Made by a program: the position numbers and the translations under genes. DNA of 64,000 bases from Tubiluchus corallicola. Lineage: Eukaryota > Priapulida > Priapulimorpha > Priapulimorphida > Tubiluchidae. Under the pieces are notes generated by a model. The model made no database searches. It saw only the letters and a program-made list of their open reading frames with translations, and was not told the DNA's origin. The stretch lies in contig JAQGDQ010000383.1 in assembly GCA_030141605.1 (NCBI GenBank), positions 64,001-128,000 on the forward strand, given 5' to 3'. Positions within the stretch are counted from its first letter, which is position 1; each line of letters begins with the position of its first letter. Below are positions 47,103-59,500 of the stretch, in pieces.

Positions 47103-47682
47103 AATATTTTTGCTTAAAAGTTGTGCAGACTATTAACTGATGATTCTACCAATTGTGTTAACAACAATATTTCACAATTTGTTAAAAAAATTGTGTAAGA
47201 TTTTGACTTACTATCCCACGTGTGAAATTTTTTCTTTATTGATACATGCTAAAATACATGCTTGTAATTTAGTTTTTATTGCGAGAAGTCTGGTTAATTC
47301 AGTGACTGACTTGCAACTACATTTTCTTGCTGAATTAGTGATTTAACTAAACAAATCATCTTTAGTGTAACTTGTGTGCTATAGTTTTCTTTTTTCTCTA
47401 ATGTAGCACCACTGACATTCATAACAAATCATGTGATAGAATCATAATGGTAACTTCTTGCATTTAGAAAAAAACGTTCTGATTTCAAATAACTTATACT
47501 TTATAATAACATATACTTTCAAATAAAATATTTTATACAATGATGACCAAGTTTTTAAAACATTTATAGTATTGTATCGATAAGAATATTTCCTGATGTC
47601 ATCATGGAATTTCTGAAACTTCACTATTGTATGTTAGATGTGCGTGAATGTGCGATGGTGGGTGCATTGGTGAGGGTGTGTG

Positions 47683-47712
47683 TGTGTGTGTGTGTGCGTG
47701 CGTGCGTGCGTG
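47683..47712 (+). repeat. (GT)n microsatellite
   Basis: GTGTGTGTGT run passing into GCGTGCGTGCGT units. Confidence 0.9.
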
Positions 47713-47808
47713 TGCCCGTTATTTGATTCTTTGTGTGGTTGGGAATATTGCCTAAAGTCTGTTTGAAATGCAGTTTCGGGTATATCTGGCATTCTGTTTT
47801 CATTGCAG

Positions 47809-47965
47809 ATTCATCACTGTAAATCGACCTTTAGTCGACCTCTGGTATGGTTCACAGTCTTCATTGATGTACCCTAAACTGCAGTTCTTTCTTGACACAA
47901 AGTACACTAGCCACGCATATGATATATATAGAAGGTTTGCAGAGGGAACAGGTATAACTCTTTAA
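47809..47965 (+). CDS. TMEM135: TMEM135 alternative terminal exon 11c
   Basis: Acceptor TTTCATTGCAG, again phase 2. It encodes FITVNRPLVDLWYGSQSSLM, then a PKLQFFLDTKYT stretch and an extended tail to TAA (47963-47965); protein length 465 aa with this exon. It is more diverged from 11a but keeps F-x3-NR-x-L, the YG pair and the KYT position seen in the vertebrate RYTTV end. AATAAA lies 41 bp downstream (48006-48011). Confidence 0.72.
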
Positions 47966-48005
47966 TGTGGCATTTCTTAAAAATATTTTAAAACAAATTT
48001 TCAGA

Positions 48006-48011
48006 AATAAA
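48006..48011 (+). promoter_or_regulatory. Poly(A) signal after TMEM135 exon 11c
   Basis: AATAAA at a normal distance beyond the 11c stop, consistent with this being a genuine terminal exon. Confidence 0.5.
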
Positions 48012-51000
48012 AGATCAGTTGAGCTTTAAGTTTTGGTGAATTATTTTGTTATTGCTTGTAGTAATGTATGTGTCATCTGATCTGTGCAAATTCATGCCCT
48101 GCAACTCCTACATGATACTGAAATTGGGGAAAATTCTGTGAAGTATTAAGAGCTATCTTAATAATTCAGTGAGATAAGAAAAGTTTGATGTATCTGGGAA
48201 GTGGATAAAGATCTCATTCAGGTTAGGAATACCAGCATTTGTTTAACGTTTGGTCTAACTGCTTTATGATTCTGTGATAAAAGATTCTGTCAGTGATTTT
48301 GTTAAACTCTTATGGTGACATGTGGTATATTTTTGAGCAATGCATAGTTTATAATAATTATTTCAAAATGCAGTATTTGTAGTGTAATTTTGAATAATAG
48401 TGTCCTATGCTGAACGGAAGTCACTTACTCTTATTAGTGTTTGCCTTTTTTATGCTTATATGTAGTACAGTATATTTTATTTCAGTCATTATAAGTTTTC
48501 AAGTGGAAAAAAATTAATGAAATTAGTACAAGTTTTGTTTTATGATAAATGGTGCATGGTATCTCAACACAATAATTTGTAAAAAAACACAATACACTAT
48601 CATTGTGATCAGTAATAATCTATGAACTACAGTATAATAGAATAATTTTGTTGAGGCATGCTTTTACGTTGCAAGTTGCAATAGGCAAGCATGTTGCAAG
48701 CCATGTTGGGTATCTCCTATTAATTTGTCATAATATTATTTTACTGAACTGACTGTAAGGCCACATTTTATTTGTTATCATGTTGATACTGTAATTTACC
48801 TGTCAAATCGTAGTTGTATCGGAATAAATTTATATTTTTATGATTTTTAAGAAATAATAATTATTGTTTCTTACATGAGTTGTCATTTTTATTTCAAACT
48901 GATATTGTTAATAATTAGTTCATACAGCAGTAACACAGAAACAGTTCGACTTGCACACCATGGCATTCAGCTATTTTCTTACTCTGCAAAATGCCTATTA
49001 GAAGTACTTCCTCAGGTAGCTCAGAACTTCTTGCCCTTACGACGTTATTTCATTGCATTAATGGGGCCATTAACATTAGTGATTTGACTTGTAAAGAACT
49101 AAGAAAATCAACTGAGAATTCGACAAATTAAACATCCGAAAGGAAAAACTCGACTTTTTGCCAGGAAATTATCGCTGTCAGCTATAGCAAAACCAGAAAT
49201 AACTAAAGCTGAGACTGTTACAAAATAATTGTAATTGTAACCTATTATCGCTTCAGCATGTATTTTTACATTACAATTTGCATTATTATCTTTATAACTA
49301 TTATGCACTATAACTAGAATATGGAATATAGTTACAATAATTGCAATAGAACTACATTAGTATTAGCATGGTGTAGTTAGGGAAAAAATTACAAATTACA
49401 AAAATTTAACAGAAGTATATTAACATAGTTAGTAAACTACATATTAGTTTGTCAACAAGAAATAGATGCTGCATGGAGGTCAAGAAGCAAAGCATGTAAG
49501 ACCACAACCCTTCAAAACAACTTGAAATCTGGAATACATGTAATTGCAATTAACGATAATTATCGTAACAGGTTGAAGCTCATGGAACTGATTTTAGAGT
49601 AGCCAGACCTTATCAAAACAAGATAAAAACCTTGGCTTTGGAGGGAGGGGCAGCAGAATGCTGTATGATAGAAATCCCATTAGTTATTATAATGATTTTT
49701 ATGCAAATGGTATTCTGTAGTTTAATTAAGCCCACGGTTCGTTGTACTTGCTATAACCTGAATACACTGCTAGAATAATCTGCTATACAGTTCAGTGAAA
49801 TATCTAATAATTTATCGCAACGGCAGAGTAATATGGCAGTTTAAACAAGTGTTAAATTTTGGGTATTTCATTTGCTTCATTTTGCATACAGTACCATTAT
49901 ACCATGAAAGGAATAATCTGCCTGCCATGGTGATTGCCGCACCAACCACAGTAAAGTTTAAATCCCTAATCGACAATTATTTTGCGAAAAATATGGGGTT
50001 TCTACGAGTGTACTCGCTTAACCGCTAATCATGACAGTATACTGTAGTAATATCAAGCGTAGTGGAGCACGAAGCAAAAATCACTAGCTACGATCGTACA
50101 TCGATTTTGATATAAAAAAGATATGAAAGTGAATTGTGATAACGCACGTGCTGCTCTCAGAGGCTCAGTCTACTGTGAGTCTGTCTCAGGGTCTTTGTTG
50201 TTAATGTTAATTTATTCCAGATTAAGCTTAAGTTATTGGTTTTGCAGTGAGATCATCCTTGTGTTAATTGTGTGTATTCGACATTATTAGCTCACTTAGG
50301 TCTTTCGTCACCTCCCCTCGTATTTAAGTGAAGAACTTAGATTAGATGCAATACGAGACGTGCGATTTTGTGGTTTTGAGCAAAATGGCAATTTGTTCTA
50401 CTATTTTTGAAAGAAGTAAAATGAATCAGTTTGATTGAAATGGAGTAGTATTTTGACAACTTTAATATATATCTTTAATTTTAAAATCAAGATTTTGAAT
50501 TGAGAATTTTAATGTTTTGTCAAAATGCTGCACTTACAGTTACACCCATTCAAGTAGCTTTTCCCAATTTAAGCAAAATACATCCTCAAGCAGCAAACTT
50601 TTACATGCAATATGAGCTTGTAAATAGACACCATATTGGAAACTGCCCAATTTCAACAGTCCATAAACATGAAAGAACGACACTGACATAACTTCCTTTT
50701 CACTAGAGTAGAGGATTTAAAACAGCAACAACTGTTTATTATACACACATAATCACAAAATTGACAAAATAAAGCAAAGACAGAAAAGTCTGTAAAACTA
50801 TCATCTTGTCTGTAAAACTGGAACAAAAAGCTCCCTTATGCACTAAATCCTCATGGCCAATCAAAAACTTTCTTGGTGTCACATGCTTCGCGTTCGCGAC
50901 ACACTGACAGAGCGCACACGTACACATTCATTGGCATACCCTTATGCACATATGTATACACTGTAATATAAATAAGTCTGCAATACTATCGGGAACAGCA

Positions 51001-53390
51001 ACAGCGGTAACCACAACAGCATGCCATACCTGATAACAGGATAACTGTTAACATTTTTGTTAGCTTCAATGAAAATGGTAGTTTCCTCAGTGTTAATGAT
51101 GGGTAATATGACAACATTGTGCAGTGGTGATGCCAGTATTGATGTTGGTGGTGATGGTAGTGATGATAATGATGATTATAATGGTGATCATGTGTTATGT
51201 TACTTGTGATGATGGCAGTTAATTTAAAAGTTGACCTTTTTCCAAAAACTTCATTTCCAGTAAATAGTTCATTATAAAAATCAGTGTAATAGAAAAAATG
51301 TCAATAATTCATCCACAAAGATAATTAGTAACTTGTAAGTCAAACTTCTTGATATTTAGGGACAACTTGCCATCACCCCATTTGCTTTGCTCAATTGTAA
51401 TATGATGCTTATTCATTAGAAAATAGGAAATAGGTATTTTTAACACAATGTCAAATTTGTAATTGATGCAGTTTAATTAAGATTTTAATCAATAGAAATT
51501 AATTTTGAAGATCGTTACAATAAAAGTAGCCCAACATAAATCACATTTTCCGAGCTGTCATGTACATCAGAGTTGATTGCCAGATACAAAGTCAAGTGTC
51601 TGAACTGCAATATGATGATTGGCAAAGAATAGTTGATGATGCAAAAATGTGCTCATTTGTTATCGGTATTATATCGCATTTTGCAAAGAAATATGTTGCA
51701 AGCTTATAGCACTTTGTAGGGAAGCAGTTTTTTCTGACGGCTGTTACTTCTGGTATATCTCGTGCTGAACACAAATAGAAATTATTGGTGAAAGCCTTGG
51801 GTAACATTTACAGAATGGTGTAGGCTGTCAGATTTTTGCAAAATTAGTCTACATCTCATTTTAAATCTAAGTTCTTCATATGTGTAATATGCACTAACAT
51901 CTAAACTACTGTATTAAGTTTATGAAACTAATTAAATTTACTATTACAGTTACTGTCACTTGTCCATTTACCAGTACAATATAAATAGGTGGCTAAGTTT
52001 AGAGAAAAATGGCTTTTGACCCCGATATGATCCGTATCATTACTTGACCAGTATCGTCTGAGCATGGCCGCAATATGACCTTTTGAGCTCCTAGGCTTAT
52101 GAAATCATGGGGTCCCCTCAGATAGAGCCATCCACGAATTTGCCCGCACCAGTCTTAAACACTTGCAAATTCTTTAAATAAACTATCTTTTGTTTGTCAG
52201 AAATGTTCTTTAATAATAGCACTATTTTACTGTTTATTGCATACCAAACTAAAATAACAATCTTTAACCAAATAGTTGTACTTTTTTCTAACTTGCAAAG
52301 TCATCAATTAAACTAAATTGTGTATTTTGTGTAATATCAAGCGCAGACAAGCTGCAAGATATAAATTAACTCTTTATTATTACAACAGTGGCTATGTGTG
52401 GTGGTGTTGACAGTAACTGTTACCCTGCATAGGTTGACGTTCTTCGGTAGGCTGCTGATTAAATGTTAATACAGTTGCATCAGCAATTACTGAGTTTACT
52501 CAAAGAGGAGCTATCCATCATCATTCAAGGCTCAGTGAAGGTGTTACTAATGGTAGAGTACATAAGAGAGTGCATTACATTTACTAACAACAACATGTTT
52601 AAATCAGCAATTCTTAAACGTAAGTGATATGCATTTTTTTCCTATAAAAACTGAAATTAGACTATATTTCCACTAATTATATATTATATAATATAGTCAA
52701 TATATATATATGTTTTATATAGGCTTGCTGGGTAATGTTTCCTAACTATGTTTAGTTTCCAGGATCATCCTGTTTCCTGTAACTCCTAGCTGTTTCTAAA
52801 CATTTTAAGCTTATAGTCTATAATATTTTTGTTATAAGTGTAATGAAGTAAAACTGGTCAGTTAACACAAGTAAGTAAATTAAGTGTAATATTCAATAAG
52901 TGAAGTTTTGGTAAGCTTTTGGAAAACACACATCTGTTTAGTTAACTAACCATTGGTGTTAGCAAAATGAAATAATCCGAAGATTCTTAGTGGATTCTTA
53001 GTAACAATCCCCTAAAGCATTGCTACCTTAGGTTATTGGATCAATGTCCAAAAAATTTGTTAGCATTTTTAATGAAATAATTTGAATATCAATTAAATGA
53101 TCTTTGTGATCACAATACAGAAAAATAATTAGGCAAAAAGATGTTCCAGTTTGTGGTAGTGGTTAAATTAATGTAATTTGCCAAGGGAAATTTGAAGATT
53201 AGGTAAGTATTAAAAGAAATCAAAATTTATTATGCTGAGTTTTTGGTAAAAGTGGTGGTGTTCTATTTGTGCCACTATGCTAGGATTAGAATTTGGGGAT
53301 TTAATTTTACAAATTACACTAGTATTGTGTAGCATGTTTTTGTTTGTTTGCTTTATTACTCTTTTTCAGATTTGCTTGTGTTCTTTTCAG
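48012..53390. other. Intergenic, no gene recognised
   Basis: A 5.4-kb AT-rich spacer. Open frames at 48875-49087, 49795-50028, 50500-50691 and 51592-51807 were read through and match nothing known. A GAT/GGT-rich trinucleotide patch lies at about 51125-51190. Confidence 0.45.
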
Positions 53391-53592
53391 ATGTGTGCAC
53401 CTTAATTTGCCAGTGAGCTTCTTAGCACCAGTAAAGGCAGTTGAGGAAGCGTATATGCAGATTGATGCTAATATAAAACGAGGCCATTGCATTAAAAATC
53501 TTTGATTAGTACATAAAACGGACAGTGAGGAGTGGGTTGGTAAATGCTATATTTACTGGTATTCAGTGGTCAGATGCTTGAATGATTCCATT

Positions 53593-54957
53593 ATGGGAAA
53601 GAAAAGAAAACTGTTAAAGACAAATCAGAAACGCAAACCAAAGCTTACCAATATATTGCAGAAAAACACCAATCGCCAAGACACTGTTGTGGAGATAATT
53701 AACCAAGTTGTTAAAGAGTGTGCCAGCGAAGACTTTGTGCCTCACAAGCAAACAACTAAAACTAGCAGTGAACATGACACTGCCGGCAATGATATTTGTG
53801 AAACAAAATTCCAGAAAGGTGACAAAAAAATTTCTCTGAAGAACATTCAAACCACTGGGGCAATCACCAGAAGTCATAAACGTGCGGGAGCTTCAACACT
53901 TCAAGATGTTTTTGAAACTTCTAAAGACAGTGCTAATGTGTGTGGCGATAATAAAAATAAAAATCTTAGTAATACAGTATCGGTATGCAACAGCAGTATA
54001 GCAAACTTAAATTATAGCGAGAATAGTGTACCGATCATTTGTAATGACAGTTCTTCAGAGTCAGACAAAGAGATTGAATTCAATCCTAAGTGCTGCAGTA
54101 CTAAAATGATCTCAAGTGAAGCAGACCAAAAATTTCTGTTGAATTCAGATCAGCATGAGCTTGCGACTTTTTCTGATACACTGTCGACATATCTTCCGTT
54201 TATTAAAACAGGGTCTTTAGATGTTGAAGAAATACCGCCAAATCTTGCTACTCATACATCTGTAAGTCAAGTTTGTGGACTTAAAGAAAATTTTTACAAT
54301 GACTTGGAGGCAGTTTCCTCTGAAAAATTGGTTAAAAGTGCTAACAGTTTAACTAAAAGCCAAACCATCAAAGAAAGTGAAGTATGCAAAATGCTAAATG
54401 CTCCTAGTGTCTGCAAACTAAAAGAAAGAAAGATTGTGTTCCAAAAAGATTCTTTGCCAACACAGCTTTTAAAATTTATAATTAAAGAGCAAAAGCTTGA
54501 TGAAGATAACCCCTCATCTGATCATATGACAGAACAATCTGAATTTGAACAATCCTTTTTAGAGACTCTGTTAAACAATGTGGAGAGCACAGAATATCCA
54601 GTGGCAGTCCGACCTATACTCGGTTATGCGAAAGATAAGGCAGAGCTAACTTTTCCATACAAAGCAGTACCCAAGAAATGTGCAATATTAAACAGAAATT
54701 GCCAAGCTGACTATGAAAATTGTGAGAGCACAGCAGGTGAATACATACGCTTGCAGCTGGAAACATTTGCTGCACAACATCCTCAAAAGCTGAAACATAT
54801 TTATGATAAATTGAAAACTTCTGACTCATTCTCAGTGGCTGTAAACTGTCAAAATAAGACATTGTTGGGTGTTGAGAAGCCTTGCAAAATATGTCCAGTG
54901 CATGGCTTCACAAGCCAAGACTTTTGGCAAATAAAGGAGTGCCGTATCTTATTATAA
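53593..54957 (+). CDS. Intronless 454-aa basic, serine-rich protein of unknown function
   Basis: A single open exon with ATG at 53593 giving MGKKRKLLKTNQKRKPKLTN; this lysine-rich start looks like a nuclear localisation signal. The open frame extends upstream to 53506 but holds no earlier ATG. Seen: a serine/asparagine-rich low-complexity middle with an acidic patch (DSSSESDKEIEF, about residue 151), and a more ordered C-terminal third beginning near YAVRP-like hydrophobic segments. That third contains GEYIRLQLETFAAQHPQKL and a short cysteine/histidine cluster CKICPVHGF near residues 431-439. The poly(A) signal AATAAA (54956-54961) overlaps the stop codon. I do not recognise a family; a nuclear role is inferred only from composition. 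It could be an intronless gene, or the large last exon of a gene whose 5' untranslated exon starts near 53391. Confidence 0.75.
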   Translation: MGKKRKLLKTNQKRKPKLTNILQKNTNRQDTVVEIINQVVKECASEDFVPHKQTTKTSSEHDTAGNDICETKFQKGDKKISLKNIQTTGAITRSHKRAGASTLQDVFETSKDSANVCGDNKNKNLSNTVSVCNSSIANLNYSENSVPIICNDSSSESDKEIEFNPKCCSTKMISSEADQKFLLNSDQHELATFSDTLSTYLPFIKTGSLDVEEIPPNLATHTSVSQVCGLKENFYNDLEAVSSEKLVKSANSLTKSQTIKESEVCKMLNAPSVCKLKERKIVFQKDSLPTQLLKFIIKEQKLDEDNPSSDHMTEQSEFEQSFLETLLNNVESTEYPVAVRPILGYAKDKAELTFPYKAVPKKCAILNRNCQADYENCESTAGEYIRLQLETFAAQHPQKLKHIYDKLKTSDSFSVAVNCQNKTLLGVEKPCKICPVHGFTSQDFWQIKECRILL

Positions 54958-54961
54958 TAAA
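54956..54961 (+). promoter_or_regulatory. Poly(A) signal overlapping the stop of the 454-aa gene
   Basis: AATAAA begins inside the TAA stop codon; a second AATAAA lies near 55745. Use of the first would give a 3' untranslated region of only about 10-30 nt. Confidence 0.45.
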
Positions 54962-56528
54962 GTGTTGGGTACAATGGTTACAGGTAACATAGTAACATAG
55001 TAGATATTGCAGAACCTAGGGAATGCAGTACTAGGTTAAATAGTGAATGTAATTATATAGTTAATTTCTAGTTCACTTAATAGTATTCATTGCTTAACTT
55101 CACTGTTCTATGAATATAATGTGATCTTGCAACACCTTACAATTATAATTCATAGTGTTTATATAGTGTTCAGCATCTATATAATTTTGTTATTCTACTA
55201 ATATAATGTGATCAGACACTGCCTTTCACTTCTATATATCTCACTTTCTTTCCTGACGTTTCTATCAAATAATGAAAAAATACTAAAAATAGAAATAATG
55301 ATTAGTTATGTGGTTTCATTTATGTTAATGTTTGTTAGAAAAAATATATTGTATGCTTACATTTGCATAATTACAGTCTAATGCCAATCACCTATCCAGT
55401 ACAAATCAAAATATATTTCAGCGCCTATAGACTTAATACCATGTATATGTGTATATGTGAAGAAAGAAATTATAATACATAAAAAGTGGGGCAGCAATGG
55501 ACACCCTGTCCTAATACAAACTATGGTTTGTAGTATGTCAAACAATTGGTACTGTGTTGTACAATACTAAAACTGTATTTGATTGTGTGGCTAAAAAACC
55601 CGTGAGCTACTCACTTGTGAAGTATTGTTCAATATGCACTGATTCTAAATTTTGTATTTGAGTTTACGAAATTCACTAATGTAACTGCCAGGTTGAGGTT
55701 GAATCATGTGGTCATAACTATGTTGTATTATCGTGTTTTTAAAGAATAAACATTAATGTTAAGTGCTGTAATGCTCAATTATGCATTCTGCTTTGCAATA
55801 CTTGCATCTTGTCATATAGCAACTTTGGCATTTACTGTTCTGCTGCATATTTTACGCTGTTTTACTCTTCCCAGTAGATTCCAATTTATATAAAGTCGGA
55901 ATTCCATACTTGGGTAAGACATGGTCGTGCCAATGTCTTGTAAAGAGGAAGCGCAAGAGGGTTTTTTGCATTGCAGAACGTAATAAATTCATTAGCTCTG
56001 AAACAGACGTTAAAAGGACTTAGTACAGCAACTTATGCAGCTAGCCCTTTTAATGAATATTTGGGCTTCGTTTTTTTTGGAAATTTTTTCTTTAGAGGTT
56101 TTTGTATGTATTCCAGAAACTGAAGAAAAGTGGATCTTTGGATTAATTTAAGACACCTGCTGAAAAAAACGATATTCTAAAGTCGCCACGGCTAACTGAG
56201 TGGTTAAAAAAACAATGGATTGTCAGTACAATATGACGCTGCAACATCCGAATATGCTGGTGCAAAAGATATCTATAATTATTTATTTTGGGCAACTCAT
56301 TGTTGCTGTTTAAAAGCCGATTGTAAATGTATGTATAGTAGCATATGACTAATGTTGTTATGTTGTCCAAGAGACTGTAAATGGTACGTTTCACAATATT
56401 TGATGCTTAGTGAATACTGAGTTTATGGTTCGAGGTCTTCTGCTAAATCAATGGCTAAGATGTAGAAAATTGGCGAACTACAACACTAGATGGCAGCAAA
56501 AAGAAAAAATTTCCGAAACAAGGAAAAT
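54962..56528. other. Intergenic spacer before KHDC4
   Basis: AT-rich, no gene recognised. It should contain the KHDC4 promoter; the GATGGCAGC-AAAATATGGCGGCCG context directly before 56529 is typical of a 5' untranslated region leading into the start codon. Confidence 0.4.
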
Positions 56529-59500
56529 ATGGCGGCCGTTAATAATTTGGGAAGGTAGGTTACAAAGTTGAAATCGTTTTTATAGCTTGGTTTTTACCAA
56601 TTTTAGTTTGTATTTATCTATGAATCCTTATGGCATGGTTTACATGTTTTTTTTTATAGGAACGGTCCGCGCGATAGTTTAGAAGCAGCGTCAGAAGCTG
56701 CTGCTAGAGTGAATGCGCAACTTATTGCCAAGGGGAAGTTGAAGTTGCCAAACTCTGCTAAAACTAAGGTGAGAGAGTTTTCATAGTTTAGTTATTCAGC
56801 CTATGGTTCGTGTGCAATGTAACAATTCTCCATTCTTGCTAATGTTAAGACACTTCGCCACTTAATAAAGGATCTTCATGGTTAATAATTATAACGTATT
56901 CATAGTTGAACTTGAACATTACACCATCATTGAATCACAATTCACATTATTTTGTTATGATTCACCAAACCTTATAAAGTAAAGTCAAATGATGAAGTCA
57001 TAGTGCAGTGCAGGCAACTCCTCGCATGCCTTATCATCTGGGGATGGCACGGGCCTGCTAAACAGGGTATAACCCGCCAGTCTAACTGCACAACATGACA
57101 CCAAATTGCGAAGGGAATTGAGTAATAAAATGAATAATAAAATTCGGGACAAGAGAAATGCTATGTTAATAAAATAGTCCTACCATCTCATACTGCACCT
57201 GAAGAAGAAAATGGGCATCAAGGCCTGGAAGAACTTTAAGCACTGCAAAGATTCATTTCACAATCTTGACCTGCAGCAGGCTACCTTCTGAAAGCTGTTT
57301 CATTCTTAGTTTTCTTGCACCTCTTGGTTGCAATCATCATTTTCAAGTGCGGAAATTAAAAATTATAAGCGCCAATGACACAGTTTAAAAGCACATTGCG
57401 AAATAAACCCAGGTAACAGTGTTACACGTTTTTACACAAAACAAAACAAAATCTTTAATATAATTGTCATTACGAATGTCAAATTCGCTATCTGACTGAT
57501 CACTGAGGATCATCACTTAGGTCTAACATGTCACTAATAACTAAAATAATTTGAATAAGTTTCTATGTTTCATTTTTACTTTTGGTTATACCATTGTCTT
57601 TTATTTATACAGACTGTGACAGGAATTGGTGGCCTTCAATATAGAAAAGAAGCCAATGACTTGTATGTAGCAGAAGTGGATATCAATGATGTTCCAATGG
57701 CTGCTAGAAATATCCTTACCCGGGGAATGACACAGGATGAGGTATTTGAAATTTTGGCTTTTACATTCTGGTGCAGCACGGCATGAAAGTTTGGCTGAGG
57801 CATGTGAAATAGCCTTTATAACATTTAGTGTGTTTTAAGTCTGGCTGTATATGCACACAATGTATAAATTTCTTTCCTTGTCCTCTATATGGTTTGTCTT
57901 TTTTCAGATTAACAAATTTAGTGGGGCTGCTATATCTACAAGAGGGAGATACATGTCCCTTGTTGATAGAGAGAAAAATAATATGGGGTATGTGGCTTCT
58001 TTGCTTTTCTATTGTTTAAATTTTGTCATGTTATTAATTATTTGCGATAAATTGTCCACTTCAGAATTATAGAACAGAATAAAATACAATTTTTTGTTTA
58101 TATTTAATAGCTCTGTATTTCGTTTGTTGTTAGTTTTTAATTGTTTGATTTTTGAAATATATTTGTGCTTACCTACAAGAACCTTGTTCTTCTATGTGGT
58201 ATACTGATTATACAGGTTACATGTTGTTGACCAAATTACTAATAATAATAATACTAGACATTGTGTTGCTGTGCCATATAAAAAGACCACTGACATAACA
58301 ATCTCATAGTTGTCATATGCTTTTAGTCATATGTTTCTTTGTGTTTATTGCAATCAGTGGTGTGATTCAATAGTATTAAAGGTACGGTTGCGCTTTTTAA
58401 ATACTTACTTTTTTCTTTTAGCGAAAGACCATTGTTTTTGCACATCTCAGGTCCAACGCAAACTTCTATTGATAGTAAGTTTTGCATTTTATCTCACTTT
58501 TATGGCTACATCTGAATCTACAAGAACTTTGGGGTTTTCCGCTGATTTTGTTTGTTAACTATTTACACCAACAAGAATTTGGTATTGAAATTAGGCATAC
58601 CTGGTAAGTTGCTTGTATTTCTCACTGGAGTGGTTCTTGCGAATTGATCAAATAAGGCATTGCCAGGCATGCTCAATTGTCGGTTGATAAAAAGACAAAC
58701 TGTGTACAGAATTTCTTTGCAGTCCAAAATTCATCCTTTCACTTATTTTTTTGACAGTTGGCACCAAGCTTTTTTTCATATTAACAAATGATGAACTGAA
58801 TCTATTATAATAGTGACATACGCCAAACAATTTCACTACTTTAGAAACCAATTGAGGATACAACATTGATGCTCAGAACTTTTCACTTGCATCGCGACTC
58901 TTACTGTGTTAAAATTCATACCACAATCAACTTACATTTGCGATTTTTTGGGAAAAATTGTGCAAAGCTAGTTTTTGATGTAATACATGACTTATTTTAC
59001 AGTGGCTGTTGCAAAAATTAATGAGATTATAAGCAATAGCTATGGTGATAAGCAGCAAAAGCAGTGGCCTTTAAGAGCACCTGATATCCAAAACACACCT
59101 AGAGGAGCATTACTGCCTACACCAGCTGTTTCTGCATTGGCTGCCCTACCACCGCAACTCCGACCACCAGCACCGACATTTTGTCCACCTGTATGTAGTT
59201 TTGTTGATTTTAACATGCATCTTTGTAGAGTTTTTTGCTTATTTTTTATATTTTTCAGAAGTAAATGACTGCTTTTTCAATTTTATTGAACTTTAATTTG
59301 AAATACTTATCTGTGGTTTGTTTCAGGGCCCAATGCTACAAGAAAAGGTATTTGTTGGATTAGATTTAACCTCAACATTTCCTTTAAAAGAAAAAATATT
59401 GGGACCTGGGGTAAGCAAATTTTCGTTAGTTTTAAATGAAACTTCTTATTTTTACATTCTTACCTTTGTGTAAGGTTTTTATTTTTTAAAAAAACCTGCC

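Noticed and set aside
48875-49087. Candidate further TMEM135 terminal exon (phase-compatible start after TACAGCAG)
   Set aside because: The encoded peptide lacks the NR-x-L and YG core shared by exons 11a-11c; the acceptor lacks a good pyrimidine tract.
50500-50691. Open frame containing VNRHH, superficially like the TMEM135 tail
   Set aside because: No acceptor in the right phase precedes it and the rest of the peptide does not align.
51592-51807. Minus-strand frame with several cysteines
   Set aside because: No signal peptide, splice context or family resemblance.
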